64,000 nt of DNA from Salvia splendens (GCF_004379255.2 NC_056047.1:33575855-33639854), one strand, 5' to 3'; positions 1 to 11,614 are shown, counted from the first letter of the stretch. Program-made: numbers and translations. Notes: generated from the letters alone by a model not told the origin.

Positions 1-2383
1 ACGCACACACCCGAGAATGGAGGTTTTGGTAAAGAGCTCACTTCTCACAATGTACATCCCCTTTCCCCAAACTCACACCCAATGTCACTCGGAGGGCTTA
101 GAAATTTGGTGGCTAGGATACTCTCCCTCACTTGCTCTCAAGATGTTAATCAGCAAGGGTAGCACAATTTCAACAAACAAGATATGCAACTAGTCAAATA
201 ATTACTAGTTCTAGAAGCCACAAGATAAGTGAAAGTAAGGTGTTAGGCCAATGGGACAGTTCAACAAACACTTTGTGGACACGATTTCAACCCACAACTT
301 TTGACCAAACAATTGATGTAATATTCGTCTACAACTTTGTAACAACGAAATTGATATACCTAACAACACATATACCAACTTATGGCTAAAGCCCAAAGAT
401 AGAACTTGAGATATCTCTTTTTTTTCTCTTTTTAAAATTTTTTTTCTAACAATTAAAGATTCAAGACACATATATTTGCCCCGGACTTGCTCTTGTAAAT
501 ATTTCAACAACCCAAACAACCCAACAAGAAATGTAACAATAAAAATGGTGGAAAAGATGAAGGTGTTATGATTTAGATAGATGCTTGGAACCTACGGACC
601 TTCTACAAAACAATGAAGACAACCCAAGGAAACTTTCACCAAAGCAAAAATCTAATGGCTCCACAAAACTAGCAACACAAGAACTAGAATTACAACCTTA
701 ATATTTAATCTAAGCCCGACAATAGATTAAAATGCAACCACAAGGGATTTTGGATAAACCTTCAAAGATGAAGGGGTGCTCAAATTTGAGTCTTCGTTAA
801 AAGTGCTAGACAAAAGAGTCACAAAGAGTTAAAAATAGCAAGTCGCATAAAACACCCAGTCGGGTCTTTTCACCTTGTAAATAACCCGGCTGCGTGTTTT
901 TTTTTTGCATTGCGCGACTTTCTTAAAACGATCATAACTTCCTCATCCGGGCTCTGATTGAGGCATGCAAGATACCCACAAGAAGCTATTTCGAAGATGA
1001 AGACAATGGTTGTCTGAGGAGAGAATTTGAACTTTATCTTCATAGTGAAATTCCAGTTTGAATCAGACCTCCTAATTCGGCTTGGCTCCTTGTCATGTCT
1101 TCACCCTCTTCTCGGACCCCAATCAGCCCATGGCCTCGACATTGTTGTATTCTATGATTGTGAATACCCGGATTCAAATCAACATCCCTCAAAAGACAAG
1201 TGAGTAGGAAAATCCTTCACAAAACGCTCATAGAACATTCCAATCCCATTGAAGGGCCGCACCATTATACCATAAAAATATAGCAACACCAAGCTCTAAA
1301 ATCTTCAGCAATGTCACACACATTGGCCCTACTATCTCCAACAACATACTCGCTCAAGAAACCCATAGTCCACAACAATCGAAAGCTTAGTTATCATAGC
1401 ATCCAAACGAAACATTTCCACATTAATGCAATAGTTCAAAAGTGAGGTCATGTCTACCATTGCTTATATTTATAAAGAAAGGATCAAGTAATGATGCAAA
1501 GATAGATTTAGCATTCAAAGATTCAAGCTCACGATGCCATTTATCACACAATTCACCAATGACAAATCTATCAAAATAAATAGGCTTCTCTAATACAATT
1601 AGAAACAAGGGAGCATCACAAGGAGGAAGGGTAGTGCACTTGAACCTTGGGCAAGGAGTTCATCCACTTGCCCTCGTTCCTCTTGATCCTTCTCTGGGGG
1701 CATAGTTTCCAAGCCATGTGCAACTTGATGCTTCACTTCCATCTTTTCAACTTTACTCAAAGTCATCATCACAAGAAGACATAAAAGAAGTGTTAGTGGG
1801 TAAGAACTTATTTTCCTCGTCAAGGGCAAGAGGCAAAGGCTCATTTGGTGCCCACCCAAGGTTGGCCTTAAAATCTAATAAACACCCTTGACTCACTTAT
1901 GCTTGTGGTTTTTCTCTCATGTGGTATTTTTCTTTTCTCTCACCTCCACCACTCTCTCTTGACTTTTGCACCTTACACTCTTGTCTTTTACCACGCACTC
2001 TTGGCTTTTTAGACGCACTTTCACTCTCAAGCGTTTTCTCTCTCTCTCTCTCTTGTTTTTTCTAAACTAATTCGGTTTAGGCTTATCGAAGAGGAGACAT
2101 TTCCACATACATCAAGAGGTTCATGTGAGAACTGGAAAGAAGAGGATGTAGTTAAGCAACTTGATGGGGAACCCATTTGGTTTGTGTCAACACCACCATG
2201 TCGATAGGTAGGCCTCAACCAAGCTCTATGTGGGACTTCTTCTTTAATGGGCCTCTCAAATCTCTTATGGTTAACATGATCTCTCACCCTCCTAGAATGC
2301 CACTCTCCATGAGACTTTGGAGCTCATTTCTCACTACCTCCCCTATCAAGTCTATCTTCATGATACCTTGATTCATAGTCACC
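1..2383 (-). mobile_element. Degenerate LTR-retrotransposon internal sequence
   Basis: This stretch has no intact gene. It continues, on the minus strand, from the gag fragment at 2384-2746 and is probably the decayed body of the same Ty3/gypsy-type element. Short open stretches exist on the minus strand (1423-1608, 1599-1859, 2027-2287), but none shows a domain I can name. A (TC)n run lies near 2037-2054. The phrase TCACTCGGA occurs both near 97 and near 2881, which hints at related non-coding parts, but I could not define LTR ends. Assignment to one element is inference. Confidence 0.4.
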
Positions 2384-2746
2384 TCAATCATCACCATTCA
2401 TTCCACACTCCTTGCCAACATACTCCATATAGCCTCCATTGCCCATGGACACTACATGTTCTATGCCGGAAGCTTTGAGATGTAGATGATCACTTTTAGG
2501 AGTGACGGATCTTGATGCACAGACCTCCTTTAAGGCTCCGAACAAGGTGTTTTGATTGGATGTCCATTGGGTCTCGAATTCCCTCACTTCTTCTCGGATA
2601 TCTTGCTTGAGATCAAGCTTGAGATCCGACATCATTTGAGTCATTAATCTCACTAGGTCCCCCTCGGTTGTAGGATGACTCATGCTTGTATCCTCCCCTT
2701 CCGTACTTGTCCCCACCATTTTGTTGGACCGGGTGCCAGGAGGCAT
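2384..2746 (-). pseudogene. Ty3/gypsy-like gag N-terminal fragment
   Basis: A 120-residue open frame starts MPPGTRSNK and contains an acidic, helix-prone segment (DLVRLMTQMMSDLKLDLKQD) followed by EEVREFETQW. This is the usual look of the N-terminus of a plant gypsy Gag: a short charged leader with a coiled-coil-like region. No capsid core, zinc knuckle or pol follows in frame, so it is a fragment. The 250 bp upstream on the minus strand (2747-3000) would be leader. A truncated copia LTR then begins at 3001. The family assignment is by general resemblance only. Confidence 0.4.
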
Positions 2747-3000
2747 AAGGTAAATTCCTGCAAATAAGATAAAAACTAAGGACTAGCCCAAGTGTGGTTA
2801 GTCAAAAAAACAAACAAAATAAGAATTAAGAAGGTGGTCTAAGATGTCCCAAACCCCCAACAAAATTCACTCCTCAATATCACTCGGAAGAATGGTTTCA
2901 CTCACACTCGCAACTCCAATTCCAAGTTATAGAGGCTTTAGGTAGATCAATCAAGGTAAACCCCTTGGTAAACAAAACTCGAGAAGACATAACACATAAA

Positions 3001-3792
3001 TGAAGGGGTTGGCAGCGGAAGCATACATAAATCAATTACATAATAATTCTGATCTATTTAGCAGATTATTTAGGTAAATTCTATTCGCGCAATTATCTCA
3101 TGTATCATGCTCATAACTTAAATTAATCATGCTTTAAGTATAATTGAAATCTAAAACATGCTTTCTACGAATTAGCCAATTTACCTTGAGGATTCTCCAA
3201 AGAATCAAAGATAGCTAGCGCCTTATCCACGTGAAGATCTTGAGTACTAAACCACAGATCTTCTGACTGGTTCCCGGACTGTACGCTGATATCAATGTGG
3301 GTTGATCTCACCAGAATACTAGGACTTAAATAAAGAAGACAAAAATTCTATCTCACGGAGGAGAGCTGAAGGGAAAAAATTGTCCCTCACAGAGAAGGAG
3401 AGGGGGACGAAAATTATGAGTATTATTAAGTGTATTTTATGTCTCCTTTATTCTCCTATTTATATTAAGTCACATATTGGGCTCAGTCAGGGATTTATGG
3501 AAGGTTTTGGATATGGCCTCCACCAATTAGCTTTTTACTAATTAAATTGAACCTACAATTTAATACAAGCTTATATTGGATTATTACGAGCAGCCACTAC
3601 AGAAGTGATATTTTACTGCCCATCCAAATCCGAAATTATAAGTAATTCGGGTTTCCATTTGTTTGTCGTTCATTTCCTGCGCTTAAGATAGAAACGTCCA
3701 TTAATTAATTAGTGTCTGCTATGAACTTAATTAATCAACATCTTATTAATTTCAAGAGTGGACTTAGCAAGAAATGCTTATTTATTATTCAT
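3001..3792 (-). mobile_element. Truncated copia LTR (GCTTCCGCTGCC family)
   Basis: It begins TGAAGGGGTTGGCAGCGGAA and follows, base for base over long stretches, the LTRs starting at 26079, 29616 and 33835. Shared landmarks are the AGCAGATTATTTAG stretch, the ATCTTCTGACTGG stretch, the CTCCTATTTATA box and the AATTAGCTTTTTACTAATTAA palindrome-like tract. In those copies the LTR is about 1.4-1.5 kb. Here it stops near 3792, in TTATTATTCAT, where F-box/kelch-like sequence begins. No second LTR or TSD is visible, so it is a truncated remnant rather than a clean solo LTR. Confidence 0.8.
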
Positions 3793-3955
3793 GGATGGAA
3801 AGTTTTACGTTGTTGGAGGAACAGGAGCCGGATTCGCGCATCTCTCGTGCGGAGAGGTATATAATTTGAAAAATGGACTTGGACGGAGATTGTCAACTTA
3901 TCGCCGGTTCAGCCAGCCCCACCAACAACCTCGTGTCTTGCTAAGTTCCTTATGT
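3793..3955 (+). pseudogene. F-box/kelch-repeat protein fragment (SKIP11-like)
   Basis: The frame reads MDGKFYVVGGTGAGFAHLSC, then GEVYNLK. This is the signature of one kelch blade in the plant F-box/kelch family around SKIP11 (FMDGKFYVIGG...CGEEYDL...W). Just after YNLK the frame must shift by one base, at an AAAAATGG run, to give W-T-W-T-E-I-V-N-L-S-P, which is how that blade normally continues. A proline-rich stretch (PVQPAPPTTSCLA) follows, and then the similarity ends. No F-box and no other blades are present. It is a captured or left-behind gene fragment whose start coincides with the broken LTR edge. Confidence 0.6.
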
Positions 3956-5646
3956 TAATTGATGTTATGTTTTTTTTCTGTTTTTTTCATTTTATAATTT
4001 AGTCAGTTCTCGCTTTCCTCTTCGATACCTCTACGCTACCCTTCTTTTTCTTCTACAATTTTATATGCCTCCCCTCTTTAACTATCAACGCCTCCCGTCG
4101 CTTTTTTTTTTCTTCTACAATCAATTCTCTACTTTTTTTTCTCTTTCTGCAATTCTCTCTTCCAATTTTGTGCCTAAATTTTCTTGCTTAATTCTTATTT
4201 TCTTTCAAGTGATTCTACTTTCAATTGCCAACTACAGACAACTTAAAATGCACATGGCTGTCAGATTTGTTCTCAAATTTTGAATCTCCATTTTTGAAAT
4301 CATTATCCCCAAATCTGAATTTAATATTCCACGTAGATTTGTTTTTGGAGAGAAAAACGTTGGGGAATTTCAATTTCTCTATGTGTGATTTACATTTCTC
4401 TGCAAATATGAGATTGTGGATATATTAGAAGTGAGGAATTACAATATAAGATGTGTAGTGGAATTCGATTTTGGAAAAAAAATATTATGGAATCTGATTT
4501 GGAGAAATTATTGATAGAAAGAGTGAATTGAGCCGATGAAATTGTACGGGATAAAAAAACTGTGCATGTCTTTTTGACTCAATATCGCTGGAGAATCACG
4601 ATCTATGAAGAAATATAAAATAATTTCATAATGTTAAAGGAATTTAAATTAACTTAAAACTAAAAATTAAAAGAGAAAATGAAAAAAATTATTAAAGAAA
4701 CTGTCACTCCTGATGCTCATTTTGAGCGCCAGCAGAGCAATCCTCTGTATATATATACTAGTATAATGTTCCCCTTCCGTTTTTATGCTAATTTTATAAT
4801 TTACTAGGATATAGCAATATTATATGCCATATTACAGAACTAAACTAAGATTTCAAATTCAATGACAGTGGCTGATCGATGGTGATTTTATTTAATTAAT
4901 TATGCTAACAAAATCACAAAACTACCATCTTTAAAAAAATCGTATACTAGTATAAAGTTGTCAATACATATTTGACCAAAAAAGGGTGTCCTTTCATACA
5001 CATCGTCAAAGAACAAATCAGTGATTACCAAGTTACCATAACATAGTAATCCAAAAACATAAAAGATTACAAATCTGCCAGGAATATTGTATTTTATAAA
5101 CTAATATAAATGATACTTTTACAGCGTTATTCTCATTTTAATGTTGTGAAATAAATATCTAGATTAATTTTACAAATTTATCTTCTTCAAATTTCAATTG
5201 AGATTTGTTTAGTAAAGTACACAATTTGAAAATTTATTGATAGCGTATATTTTTTGATAATCTATCTTCCATTAAAGGAAAATAAAAATCAAATACTCCT
5301 TAATTTCCACATGAATATGCACTTTCTAATTCTGGAATTTTTTTTCTTTCTAATCCATTCTTCACTAACAATACTTTAATTACTTTTTCTCTCTACATCT
5401 CTCTCACTTTACCAATTTTGCATTAAAACTAATGCCGAACTGAAAGCGGGAAAAATAATAGGAAATAACATAATTATCATCATATGTATTTACGTTTTAT
5501 GTAAATTTATTTTTTTTCATCGAATTTAAAATTTTATAAACATAATTGTGATCGTGAACCATATCTTAATATTTAAAATACTTCTTCTCAATTAATAAGT
5601 TTTAAAATCAAATCACTTCGGAGAGTGTGAGTTATATTAATAAAAA
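3956..5646. other. AT-rich intergenic, no gene seen
   Basis: Pyrimidine-rich and AT-rich DNA with only short chance ORFs (4065-4283, 4225-4428). A stretch near 5370-5400 (CTCTCTACATCTCTCTCAC) resembles the interior of MITEs but has no clear ends. I see no gene, RNA or complete mobile element. Confidence 0.5.
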
Positions 5647-6026
5647 AGGATATTGGTGTCTAAACCATGAACTTTGCCCAAAATTTGGTATTCCTCATGA
5701 ACTTTAAAATTGTTTTAGAATATCACAAACTTTGCACTTTGTTTGGTATTTCTCACGGCGGCATATCTATCATCATATTTGACTAACTTACGAGGCTTTT
5801 TAGCATACTTGACACAATTAAATAAATGTTGTTTTCTACGTGACTTTGTATCCAACTTGTTATGAACTTAAAAAGTGGTTTCAAATACCATAAAACGTAA
5901 CACGGTTGCCCACGTAAAAATAAGATTTTGATGAAAATATCTAATTTAGGTCAGTAGACCAATTTTAAAGTTCGTGAGAAATATCAAATTTTGGGAAAAG
6001 TTCATGATTTTAAAAATAAATATCCC
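5647..6026. mobile_element. MULE-like MITE with ~65-bp inverted ends
   Basis: The left end (GGATATTGGTGTCTAAACC, then ATGAACTTTGCCCAAAATTTG) is matched in inverted orientation by the right end, which finishes CATGATTTTAAAAATAAATATCCC. The inverted ends run about 65 bp with scattered mismatches. Flanks read TAATAAAAA on the left (5638-5646) and TAATAAAAC on the right (6027-6035), a 9-bp duplication with one mismatch. Long inverted ends plus a 9-bp duplication fit a Mutator-like non-autonomous element. It is 380 bp long and has no coding capacity. Confidence 0.65.
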
Positions 6027-6419
6027 TAATAAAACGCTAAAACTATGGAATATATAGTTTCATTATAGCTTACATCTATAAGAAATATTTTTGAAATACG
6101 CTTTAAAGTTTACTGAATATATTTATGTTTTACAAGTTTTAAACATATCTATGCTCAAGAGATGCTTATATGAAGAAATGGACCATTTGGGTCCGGGCGT
6201 GTGGGAGAGGTGGGCACACGACGACCGGGGGTCATTTGCACGGCCATCGGTGGCCGCTTGGGAGACGCATGGGGACCGCTCAAGAGCTTCTTTGTAGATG
6301 ATTTTACATTGAAACTGCTCGGGAGCCGCGGGGGGTGCGTTTCAGTCGATTATCAACTTCTTTCTCACAACATCTCTATTTCCTTCTCTATTATCAACTT
6401 CTTTCTCATATGATGTATT

Positions 6420-7390
6420 CTCAAAAAGAAAGCTATGCAAATGACGAAGACATTCTTTTATGTCAAGTTTAATTATATGCAAATTTCACAAGACCCAGTC
6501 GAGGGGATGTATCACATCATTTTCTGGAAGACACATTTAAAGATAGAGACTTGACTTGGCCAGAACGCACATAAAGATCTATTCAAGCTCGTATTCCAGC
6601 CATCGAGAAAGCAACAAAGAAATTCCATGGAAGTATCCGAGCAACTAAGGCAAGAATCGAAGTGGTGCTTCAAATGCAGACATAGTGAATGTTTAATTAT
6701 ATTTTACAAAATATAAATTTAATCTTTAGATGTAATTTGTTCATTGCAACTTTTTCAGAATAAAGAAGCCATACAAACATTCAAGAAATATACAAATTAC
6801 AAACCAGGTTGGAAATTTTCTCATGTTTGTGAAATAATTAAGGATTTCAAAAAAATTCAAGATTGTGCGGCGAAATCAAAATTTGGAATTTAATCATCTA
6901 ATTCAGAAAGTCATGCTCATACTTCTCTAGCCTTGTCGGATTTATCTTCCTTTCTCATGAGTTGTAATGATGACGACGAACATTTTGTTCATGGCTCTTC
7001 TTCATCACCGCCCATCGGTGTAAAGAAGGCTAACTAAAGAATAAGCAGTATGAGGCTAACACATCTCTGATTGAGACTATGCAAAACCAAAGTGAGAAAC
7101 TAGATGAGAGCATGACAAGTGCAAATGCTTACATGGTTATGTTTTTGGAAAATCAAAAGGCAAGCTACAAACTCAAACAAATTAGGGAAGTGAAGAAAAT
7201 AATGTTTATGAACTTGAGCTCCATAGACTAACCCCAAGATCATGCTTTTTTGTCAAGCGAAAAAAATGGTATTTTACTGAAAAGTGCTAGATAACAATAT
7301 CAACCAAATGACTATGAAGCTGGAACATACTCTTCGTTGCTCAACAATATTGGAGGATCTGATTCTGATTTACCGGATTATTATTAGATT
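6420..7390 (+). pseudogene. PIF/Harbinger ORF1-like (NAM-associated, Myb/SANT-like) remnant
   Basis: Broken frames read ANDEDILLC, then ISQDPVEGMYH with FWK, then a second block FKKYTNYKPGWKFSHVCEII, then SSSPPIGVKKAN. These correspond in order to the parts of the plant proteins annotated as NAM-associated C-terminal or Myb/SANT-like, the companion ORF of PIF/Harbinger transposons: the E-D-LLC helix, the sQdPv..n.....FW block, F.h.CW.ilkd.pKW, and rPiGrKkAK. Several stops and frameshifts interrupt it. The last open codons end at TAG near 7385-7387. No DDE transposase is seen nearby. Confidence 0.55.
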
Positions 7391-7739
7391 AAATTTTTAT
7401 TAGTTGTTGTAATTTTAATTATTAGTCTTCTGTTTTTATTTTTTGTATTTGGCTTATGTGTCTCTATTTTAGAATTTTCATACTATAAATATTGTTTTAA
7501 TTATTAATGTTTAACTAGTATTTGTTATATTTGATAGCATTTTTAGTTTGGTATTAGGCATTAGACATAATATTAGTTTATAGTCAATGATTCTGACAAT
7601 TGAGAAGGTGGTGGTGCTTTCTCTCGACTCGAGCATTTTGCTAATGAGTCTCAACACAGGAATGTTGCATAATTGTGCCAAAGGAAGTGCATAGAGAGGG
7701 TAAGTTGAATTATGGAGTATTATCTGATATGATGAGTTT
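7391..7739. other. No gene seen
   Basis: AT-rich sequence between two decayed transposon coding fragments. No ORF of note, no recognisable repeat end. Confidence 0.4.
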
Positions 7740-8250
7740 GATTTTTTTGACGAACTGGTTGAGAATGGTATTGACGAACTGGGTGAGAATGATATTTACA
7801 TTAGATTTATTTTACATCAGAAAGGTATAAAAAACCCTAGAACAATCATCAACAATAGTGAGGAAATATTTATACCCTTGATGTATGCTTGGGAAAAAAT
7901 GATTCCAAATATCACAGTGAACCAAATCAAAAATTCTTTAGCAGCATTATCAAATATTTGGAAAAGCAAGTGTTGTTGTTTTACATGAGAACATATATCA
8001 CATAAGGAATGACTTTTATTGGTGAGTGAGAGAGTTTGAGTTATAAATTTTAGTTTACTGTAAGAAAAATGCCCGAGACTCTTGTGTCAAACATCAATGT
8101 TTATAATAGAATTGGCACTAAGAAGTTGAGGAATAGACAAAGGGTAGTGATAAAAGCAGAAGGAGCTGAAGAACCTTGATTTATATTATAAACACCTACA
8201 AAAAAATTAATAAAATGCAATAAAAATAAAGAACGGACATAAAATGGAAA
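7740..8250 (-). pseudogene. Ty1/copia GAG-pre-integrase/integrase fragment
   Basis: Read on the minus strand, broken frames give SHSLCDICSHVKQQHL, then F-D-L-V-H-C-D-I-W, then a degraded stretch matching the YFLTIVDD part of a copia integrase. C-x2-C followed by a basic stretch and then (F/L)DLVH.D.WGP is the usual zinc-finger-to-catalytic-core transition of copia integrases. At least two frameshifts and several stops are needed to follow it. No LTRs are attached. It is an old fragment lying next to MITEs. Confidence 0.55.
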
Positions 8251-8309
8251 ACTGAAACACATGATAGGAAACTGAGGAAGTGTAATTCAATGAACTGTCA
8301 TGATGGGTA

Positions 8310-8574
8310 CTCCCTCCATTCCCTTATAGTTGAGTCATTTTTCCATTTTGTGAAGTTCTCTCATAGTTGAGTCATTTCCATATATAGTAACCTTTTTTCT
8401 TTTTCTTACTTTACTATCTCTTACTTTATTTTATGTACATTATTCACTTTTTACTTTATTTTCTCTACTATTTTTCCTCTCTTACTTTTTTATCTATTAA
8501 TTTAACACACTCAACATCTCTTTCTTAAACTACGTGCCAAAAGTTTCCCCTCAACTATGAGAGAACAGAAAGAG
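8310..8574. mobile_element. Stowaway-type MITE
   Basis: Starts CTCCCTCCATTCCCTTATAG directly after TA, and ends AACTATGAGAGAACAGAAAGAG directly before TA. The ends are inverted copies of each other (ATAGTTGAG against CTCAACTAT). About 265 bp, non-coding. Confidence 0.65.
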
Positions 8575-9098
8575 TATATAATTGTATTTCTAGAAACATT
8601 ATAAAATTCGGTAAAATTTTAGATCTTCTCATAACTTCATAAATTACCTAAACAAAAGAATAATAATTATTTAAATTATGATCCTCTGCTCTTTGTCGCC
8701 AAAACACTGCTTGAATCGAAGATTTGTCGGAGGTGGTTCAGTGCGTGTTGCCGTTGATAGCGGCCGACGTTGCCCAGCGTGTCTTGCGCCAGCCATTACA
8801 ACTGGCCCGTTCTGACAAAACCACTGCCTTTTGTTGCCTCGCAGCAGAAGGTCTTTATAATATAAAATAAAGTAGACACCTATGTACATGCTTCCTTTGT
8901 CCCCTAAAAATAGAAACATTTTTAAAGGGAACATAGTTTAATGCAAAATTAGTAAAGTAAGAAAAAGTATATAGAAAGAGAAGTGTGGACGTGAGAGTAT
9001 AAGATATGGGGTGCAATAGACAGAAAGGCTCGACATCTTCAAGACGTACATAAAGGGTACGCTCGTGACCGAAGAGGGCTTCATCGAGTAGCATAATA
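8575..9098. other. Intergenic; possible decayed MITE
   Basis: No convincing gene. Open stretches on the minus strand (8671-8934, 8855-9163) run into the MITE and look accidental. CTTTGTCCCCTAAAAATAG near 8890 resembles a MITE end but has no partner. Confidence 0.35.
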
Positions 9099-9300
9099 CT
9101 CCCTCCGTCCCACTGAATATGACTCACTTTCCCTTTTGGTTTGTCCCAACCAAGATGACTCATACTAAAAATGGAAACACTTTTATTTCTACCTTATTCC
9201 TCCTCTCTTACTTTACTCTCTTCACTTAACACTCGTAATAAGGCTACATAAAATTTCGTGTCGTCCAAGGAAGAGATCATCATCCTTGGTATAGAGGGAG
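9099..9300. mobile_element. Stowaway-type MITE
   Basis: Begins CTCCCTCCGTCCCACTGAAT after TA, and ends GGTATAGAGGGAG before TA. The CTCCCTCCGTCCC terminus and TA target are those of Stowaway (Tc1/mariner-derived) elements. About 202 bp. Confidence 0.65.
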
Positions 9301-9540
9301 TAATATTTTTTCCAACTTGATGAGAGGCATTGCAATAACGATAGACTATACCTAACTCCTTAGGTAGAGTGGAGAAATCAATCTTGGATCTTGTTTTGCT
9401 AAGATTTTCATTTTCGTGTGATGCGTAGTTATTCAACAAATTTATCCGATTATAAAAACATTTAATATTGGTTTCTTGTAATCCCATCCTTTTCCAAGTA
9501 GTGGAGGCATTTCTTTCGTGCACATAGATTAATCAAAAAA

Positions 9541-9693
9541 ATGTGTAATGCATTAAATAAAAAATTATGAAGTAGTAAGCGAGAGCGAAAAATAAGAGGA
9601 AAAATGTGTTATTTAACTAAAAAGGGAAATGACTATACTACTATGGAACGCCCTAAATGGAAAAAAGACTCTACTACTGTGGAACAGAGGGAG
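9541..9693. mobile_element. Partial Stowaway-type MITE
   Basis: Only the right end is clear: TACTACTGTGGAACAGAGGGAG followed by TA. An internal near-repeat (TACTACTATGGAACGCCC at about 9635) precedes it. The left end is not identifiable, so the start is approximate. Confidence 0.4.
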
Positions 9694-9870
9694 TATACGT
9701 CTAGTTGGATGTATGCAATAATAGTTAAGAAATTAAAATCTGGATTTATTTGTGTTCTGATTAGAGTTAAAGAAAATATGGGAGACAAAAAGTATAGTTG
9801 CTAAGTTAAGATTCTTGTTGGCATGTAAATTCTGGTGATAAATTATAATATAGCAGGGTTGTCTATACAA

Positions 9871-9884
9871 TGTGTGTGTGTGTG
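9871..9884. repeat. (TG)7 microsatellite
   Basis: Seven TG dinucleotides, perfect, in the 5' flank of the PKS-like gene. Confidence 0.9.
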
Positions 9885-10186
9885 TTTGAACAGGAAATGA
9901 TGGTTGAAAATGGTAGCTGGAGAATATTGATAAATGATGTATAATACTTGGCTGAGATGTATTGACCAAAAATATGTAATGCTACTGCTGTAGAAGAAAG
10001 TGAACTTTATGGTGCTCTGTCTCTGGGTTAGGCCCAACCATCAACATCAAACCAAGATGTATAGTTCAAAATTTAAATCAGCAAAAACTCCAATACATTA
10101 CTATTTCCAGTTAATTAACAGCAATGCAGTCAATCTAGTCACTTTCCTTATTTACCTATTGAGCAAGCAAGGTTTCCTTTCCCTTC

Positions 10187-10194
10187 TATAAATA
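10187..10194 (+). promoter_or_regulatory. TATA box of PKS-like gene
   Basis: TATAAATA lies 56 bp upstream of the candidate ATG at 10250. A start about 30 bp downstream would give a very short leader. This placement supports transcription of the PKS-like gene on the plus strand. Confidence 0.6.
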
Positions 10195-10249
10195 CATCCT
10201 TTTCTATAACCCTTTTACCACTTGAACAAAATTCCTTTGTTGTACAAAA

Positions 10250-11094
10250 ATGTTGATGCCTTTGCAATCTTTGGTTCTGCTTCCCAGACACCCCTCCAAA
10301 ACCATAAAAAACTGCACTAGTAGTAGGATAGCCTCTTTCGCCCCCGATCGCCTTTCACTTGCCAAGAGAAAGAAATCGACGTGTTCGATGCATGGAGCTA
10401 CTTCAACGAGGGGCTCGGCCACACTCCCAAAACCCGCACCAAGAGTTTGCCCAATCACCATCTCCGTCAGAAGCTCAAGAAAGAATTTGGCCAAACTGCA
10501 GTCAAGGAACGTCTGCCACCCAATCCTGAGAAGCCAAACAAGAAGAGCTTGCTTGCCATCATTGGCTGGAGCTTCTCCTGCTTAACCATCACTGGCAGAT
10601 CAAAACCAGGAAACAAAAGCAATGGTCCTCACTTCATCAAGCAGGGGAAACAGAGGAGATCCCAATTTGGCTCCCTAATAAAATGGAACAACTGCTTCAA
10701 CACGGCCACAAACCTAGCCATGTTCACTTGGGATGAGGAGTTCAAAATCCCTTCAACTTCAAGCGAAACGCGCAACGACAGCGACAGTGATGCAAGCTCT
10801 GATTTGTTTGAAATCGAGAGCTGCTACATCGACAACGCTTTTGAACCAGAAACATGCTATGATGCTCCGGGCATAGAATGGAGCATTGTCACTGCCAGCG
10901 CTGCAGATTTCTTGGACTCAGACGACGCGTCCTCCACAATCCTGATGCCGTGCATAAAGAAATCCGACTTGAACGCGAAAACTGCTTCCTTCCAGAAATG
11001 CCAAAGATTCGGCCGGGTATTCTCTCAGGCTGCAAGAGTTAGAAAGCTGTTAGAGTTGCGGGAGATGCACAGACGAGAAGACGGCCCGTCATAG
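10250..11094 (+). CDS. Phytochrome kinase substrate-like protein, probable 1-bp frameshift
   Basis: PKS proteins are plasma-membrane-associated partners of phytochromes and phototropins in light signalling and phototropism. Two family signatures are present. EIDVFDAWSYFNEG lies near the N-terminus (the E-I-D-V-F-D-A...YF motif) and IEWSIVTASAADF lies at about 10873-10911. A Ser/Asp-rich stretch (SDSDASSDLFEIESCY) precedes the second, as in PKS1/PKS4. The gene is intronless, with no frame interruption to TAG at 11092-11094. The EIDVF frame has no upstream ATG: it meets a stop at 10324-10326. The ATG at 10250 opens another frame that enters this one if one base is missing in the purine run around 10363-10375. 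So it is either a recent pseudogene, a sequencing error, or translation starts elsewhere. Total length is about 275-280 codons, shorter than Arabidopsis PKS1 (about 440). Confidence 0.75.
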
Positions 11095-11215
11095 CCATGA
11101 TGACAGCAAGCTGAGCTTAAATGCAAACACTAGGCAAAGCTCACTTGATCACCTTGTTAAGTCAAATCAAGATCTTGTATACTTAATTGTTTAGCAAGAA
11201 TATATGTCATTAGTA

Positions 11216-11221
11216 AATAAA
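11216..11221 (+). terminator. Poly(A) signal of PKS-like gene
   Basis: AATAAA lies 122 bp after the stop codon, before the outer copia insertion at 11307. The transposon therefore sits just beyond the likely 3' end of the transcript. Confidence 0.45.
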
Positions 11222-11306
11222 TGGTTACCCTTTCTGTATTGTATCAATACTCCAAACATAATGTGAAATTTTTGTGGTACACTAAGAGTGGATTGTGTTT
11301 CCTAAC

Positions 11307-11563
11307 AGTTGGAAAGAGAGACAACATTAATATGCTGCCCAACATTCATTATGGAGAGTTCCTAAGTGATGCATAGTTCCTAAGCTTTGTAGAGTACCAA
11401 TTTACATTTATTTATGTACTAGAATGTTCTCATTCACCCTATAAATACTAGGGGGATGAACATTTGGAATATACAAAAAAATACAAACATTTTTCTCTCT
11501 ACTCTCTACATAAACTATGTCTTACAAATCCTGCTATACCTCTCTCGATTACCATCTTTAAGA
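11307..11563 (+). repeat. 5' LTR of outer copia
   Basis: Its first 60 bp are nearly identical to 47186-47246 (one difference, CTGCC against CCGCC, plus the first base). TATAAATA near 11442 would be the promoter TATA. The expected initial T is A here. The right edge is set by the primer site at 11564 and may be off by a few bases. Confidence 0.75.
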
Positions 11564-11574
11564 TGGTATCAGAG
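11564..11574 (+). other. Primer binding site, initiator tRNA-Met
   Basis: TGGTATCAGAG is complementary to the 3' end of plant initiator tRNA-Met, the usual primer of Ty1/copia elements. An ATG at 11599 shortly downstream may be the start of the original coding region. The inner copia cut in 16 bases later. Confidence 0.8.
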
Positions 11575-11614
11575 TAGGAAATCAACAAAAAGCCTCAAAT
11601 GGAGGTCAGTAAAA

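Noticed and set aside
6091..6413. Two overlapping plus-strand ORFs near 6.2 kb
   Set aside because: Short, GC-rich patch with no domain. Probably part of the decayed PIF/Harbinger element upstream of its ORF1 remnant.
8671..9163. Two minus-strand ORFs near 9 kb
   Set aside because: They run through a MITE and AT-rich DNA and have no homology I recognise.
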